Part shown: piece after piece, positions 62,054 through 64,000 of the stretch
Layout: every line of letters starts with the position of its first letter
How positions within the stretch are numbered: the stretch's first letter is position 1
Source: Novosphingobium sp.
GTDB lineage: Bacteria; Pseudomonadota; Alphaproteobacteria; Sphingomonadales; Sphingomonadaceae
Reading direction: 5' to 3'
NCBI RefSeq assembly: GCF_020852455.1
Contig: NZ_JADZAT010000010.1
Location: 248,001 to 312,000, forward strand
Length of the DNA: 64,000 nt
Notes under the pieces: generated by a model
Told to the model about the DNA's origin: nothing
Seen by the model: the letters and a program-made list of their open reading frames with translations, nothing else
The model's database searches: none
Position numbers and translations under genes: made by a program

Positions 62054-63377
62054 GCTGGTGCGCATCTGGCTGGCAGCGGTTTTGCTGGCCTTGGGCGATG
62101 TCGCTCACGCCCGGGCCGTCTTGCTGATTTCAATCGATGGCCTGCGCCCCGCCGATGCGCTGGCAGAGGGCGGTCATGCCCCCAATCTGCGCCAGTTGGC
62201 GCATGGGGGCATGTGGTCGGATCGGGTGCTGGGGACCATGCCCAGCCTGACCTATCCCGCGCACACCACGCTGGTCACCGGCGCCAGCCCGGCGCGGCAC
62301 GGGATCGGCGGCAACGAAGCCTTCGATCCGCTGCGCCGCAACCAGGAAGGCTGGCTGTGGTACTTCAGCGATATCAAGGCCGATACGCTCTGGACCGCAG
62401 CCCGGCGGCGGGGACTGAAGACCGCCGCGATCAACTGGCCGGTCACCGTTGGCGCGCCGATCGACTGGAATCTGCCGCAATACTGGCGCAGCGGCACAGC
62501 TGAAGACAGCAAGCTGATCGCCGCGCTGGCATCGCCGGGCCTGGTTGGCTGGCTGGAACGCAAGACTGGCAAAACGATGCCGCTTTCGCGCGATGGTTCG
62601 GCCGCTGCCGATGGCGTGCGGGCCGAATATGCAGCGGCCCTGTGGCAAGCCCATCGCCCGGCGTTGCTGGCGGTGCACCTTGAAAGCCTTGATCACGCCT
62701 TGCACGATTTCGGCCCCGGTTCACCCGAAGCTGCGGTGACCCTGGCAAAGCTTGACCGGGTCGTGGCCAGGCTGGTCAGCACTGCGCGGCGGACCGATCC
62801 TGCGATGGTGGTGATCGTTGTGTCCGACCACGGCTTTCTGCCGGTTGCCAAGGCGGTGAACCTTGACGCCGCCTTGCGCGATGCGGGGCTGCTGGTTGCT
62901 GGCCCGGAAGGCGAGGTAACGGCCTGGCAGGCGGCGGTCTGGCCGATGAGCGGATCGGCGGCGATCGTCCTGCGCGATCCCGCTGACGCCGAAACCCGGG
63001 CCCGGACGCGCCGGGTGCTGGATGGTCTGGCGGCGGATCCCGCCAGCGGCATTGCCGCGATCCTCGATCCGGACGCGATCGGATCGGCAGGCGGAACCGG
63101 GCGCGCCGCCTTCTGGGTGGTGTTCAAGCCGGGCTACATCACCGGCGGCTATGCCTCTGGCGGCCTGCTGCAAGAGGCCTGGCTCAAGGGCAGTCACGGT
63201 CAGTTACCGCAGACCCCGGGGATGGAGGCGCTGTTCATTGCGTCGGGCCGGGGGATTGGTGCCAATCGCGCGCTGGGCCAGGTGGACATGCGCGCAATTG
63301 CCCCGCTGGTCGCGTTGACGATCGGCACCAGGCTGCGCGATGCCGAACTGCCCGGGATTGCCGTTCCGGTTCGCTAA
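62040..63377 (+). CDS. Secreted nucleotide pyrophosphatase/phosphodiesterase-like protein
   Basis: 445 residues from ATG 62040 (MFASRLVRIWLAAVLLALGD), overlapping nagX by 14 bases. Signal peptide ending AHARA, then the alkaline-phosphatase-superfamily core: ISIDGLRPADAL (metal Asp), the Thr nucleophile in SLTYPAHTTLVTGASP, and metal ligands in SLDHALHDFGPGS and VVSDHGFLPVAK. This matches the NPP (ectonucleotide pyrophosphatase/phosphodiesterase) branch. It probably acts in the periplasm on a phosphodiester or sugar nucleotide. It is the last gene of the plus-strand amino-sugar run; its link to chitin use is not obvious. Confidence 0.88.
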   Translation: MFASRLVRIWLAAVLLALGDVAHARAVLLISIDGLRPADALAEGGHAPNLRQLAHGGMWSDRVLGTMPSLTYPAHTTLVTGASPARHGIGGNEAFDPLRRNQEGWLWYFSDIKADTLWTAARRRGLKTAAINWPVTVGAPIDWNLPQYWRSGTAEDSKLIAALASPGLVGWLERKTGKTMPLSRDGSAAADGVRAEYAAALWQAHRPALLAVHLESLDHALHDFGPGSPEAAVTLAKLDRVVARLVSTARRTDPAMVVIVVSDHGFLPVAKAVNLDAALRDAGLLVAGPEGEVTAWQAAVWPMSGSAAIVLRDPADAETRARTRRVLDGLAADPASGIAAILDPDAIGSAGGTGRAAFWVVFKPGYITGGYASGGLLQEAWLKGSHGQLPQTPGMEALFIASGRGIGANRALGQVDMRAIAPLVALTIGTRLRDAELPGIAVPVR

Positions 63378-63384
63378 AGCCCTA

Positions 63385-64000
63385 TCAGTGTGGCAGGTCG
63401 GCAGCGTCGTTGCTGGGGGCAACAACCTTGGCCCGCAGGTCTGCCTTGGACATGAAGATCGTCAGCGGCACTACGGCAAAGCTCATCCACATCATCATGT
63501 AGAAATCGTCGATGTAGGCGATCATCGCGGCCTGACGGTTGACCTCGGCATCGATCACCCTCAGCGCGGTCTCACCCAGCGACTGGAAGCGGTCGATGGT
63601 CGAGAAATCGAGGATCGAGCTGAACGAGGCGGTGATCTTGCCGGCCAGATCGCTGTGGCTGATCTGCAGGTTGCGGCTGAGCATGGTGATCACCACCGAA
63701 ATCCCGATCGACGAGCCGATCGAGCGCGCCAGGTTGAGCAGGCTTGAACCATCGGTGCGCAGGTGCGGGGCGAGGGTGGAAAAAGCGCTGGCGTTCATCG
63801 GAATGAAGACCATGCCCATCCCGATCCCCTGGATGAAGCCCGACCAGGCGATATGCGAGCGGTCGGTCGCCAGGCTCCAGCCCGACATTTCCCACAGCGA
63901 AAAGCCGCAGATCGCAAAGCCCATCGCGATCAGCAGCCGCGGATCGAAGCCCTTGCGCACGATGATCCCCGACAGCTGCATGGTGATCAGGGTGCCAACC
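63385..64000 (-). CDS. DHA2-family MFS exporter, C-terminal part (cut by window end)
   Basis: The last 205 or so residues of an EmrB-type transporter: IIVRKGFDPRLLIAMGFAIC, GFIQGIGMGMVFIPMNASAF and LLNLARSIGSSIGISVVITM, followed by a periplasmic loop (RFQSLGETALRVIDAEVNRQ) and a final membrane segment. The frame remains open to the window edge, so the start lies outside. It converges on the phosphodiesterase gene with only seven bases between the stops. It is a different protein from the EmrB at 29439. Confidence 0.88.
   Translation of the reverse strand, partial: VGTLITMQLSGIIVRKGFDPRLLIAMGFAICGFSLWEMSGWSLATDRSHIAWSGFIQGIGMGMVFIPMNASAFSTLAPHLRTDGSSLLNLARSIGSSIGISVVITMLSRNLQISHSDLAGKITASFSSILDFSTIDRFQSLGETALRVIDAEVNRQAAMIAYIDDFYMMMWMSFAVVPLTIFMSKADLRAKVVAPSNDAADLPH

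Overview
The window looks like a chromosomal segment of a GC-rich alphaproteobacterium, most likely a sphingomonad (Novosphingobium, Sphingobium or Erythrobacteraceae type). The reasons are three TonB-dependent receptors (TBDRs) tied to catabolic genes, a nag cluster with a phosphotransferase system (EIIA-HPr-EI fusion, NagE, NagQ, NagB-II, NagA, TBDR, hexosaminidase, NagX), a giant glycine-rich autotransporter, and many insertion sequences (IS). The assignment rests on gene content only. I saw no tRNA, rRNA or CRISPR array.

Left accessory zone (1-8500): a frameshifted IS5-family transposase, a MarR regulator divergent from a TBDR, and a wrecked IS66 element. The IS66 carries an intact IS630-family element (6759-7808, TA target duplication) and abuts the 5' stump of a second, diverged IS630. 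A 3' scrap of a thioesterase gene lies beyond it.

Catabolic zone (8562-26710): a Nudix hydrolase gene, then an eleven-gene minus-strand run from 23124 down to 9427. In order of transcription it encodes a FadR-type regulator, a nitronate-monooxygenase-like flavoprotein, a Coq4-like protein, a thiolase-fold protein with a separate DUF35 Zn-ribbon/OB partner, two acyl-CoA dehydrogenases, an acyl-CoA synthetase, a Baeyer-Villiger monooxygenase, an alpha/beta hydrolase and a TBDR. Divergent from it are a P450, a [2Fe-2S] ferredoxin, a second hydrolase and a hotdog thioesterase. Together they suggest uptake, P450 hydroxylation, Baeyer-Villiger ring or side-chain opening, ester hydrolysis, CoA activation and beta-oxidation/retro-aldol steps on a hydrophobic cyclic compound such as a steroid or terpenoid. 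The substrate is inferred, not shown.

Efflux zone (26246-30968): a MarR regulator, paralogous to the one at 1630, divergent from an outer-membrane factor, EmrA-like and EmrB-like tripartite pump.

Scar zone (30969-34205): a complete IS3-family element (31801-33074) inside an older IS3 orfA remnant, and the C-terminal relic of a 2-keto-4-pentenoate hydratase-type gene.

Giant autotransporter (34206-48236): about 4676 residues with a passenger of about 58 copies of a Q-S-x-G-G-G-G-G motif and a C-terminal beta-barrel.

Amino-sugar zone (48304-63377): GlcNAc/chitooligosaccharide use. The TBDR imports oligomers, periplasmic GH20 releases GlcNAc, NagE and the EIIA-HPr-EI fusion import and phosphorylate it, and NagA and NagB-II feed fructose-6-phosphate. 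NagQ is the likely regulator. NagX and a secreted nucleotide pyrophosphatase/phosphodiesterase-type protein end the plus-strand run. The window ends inside a DHA2-type MFS exporter gene.
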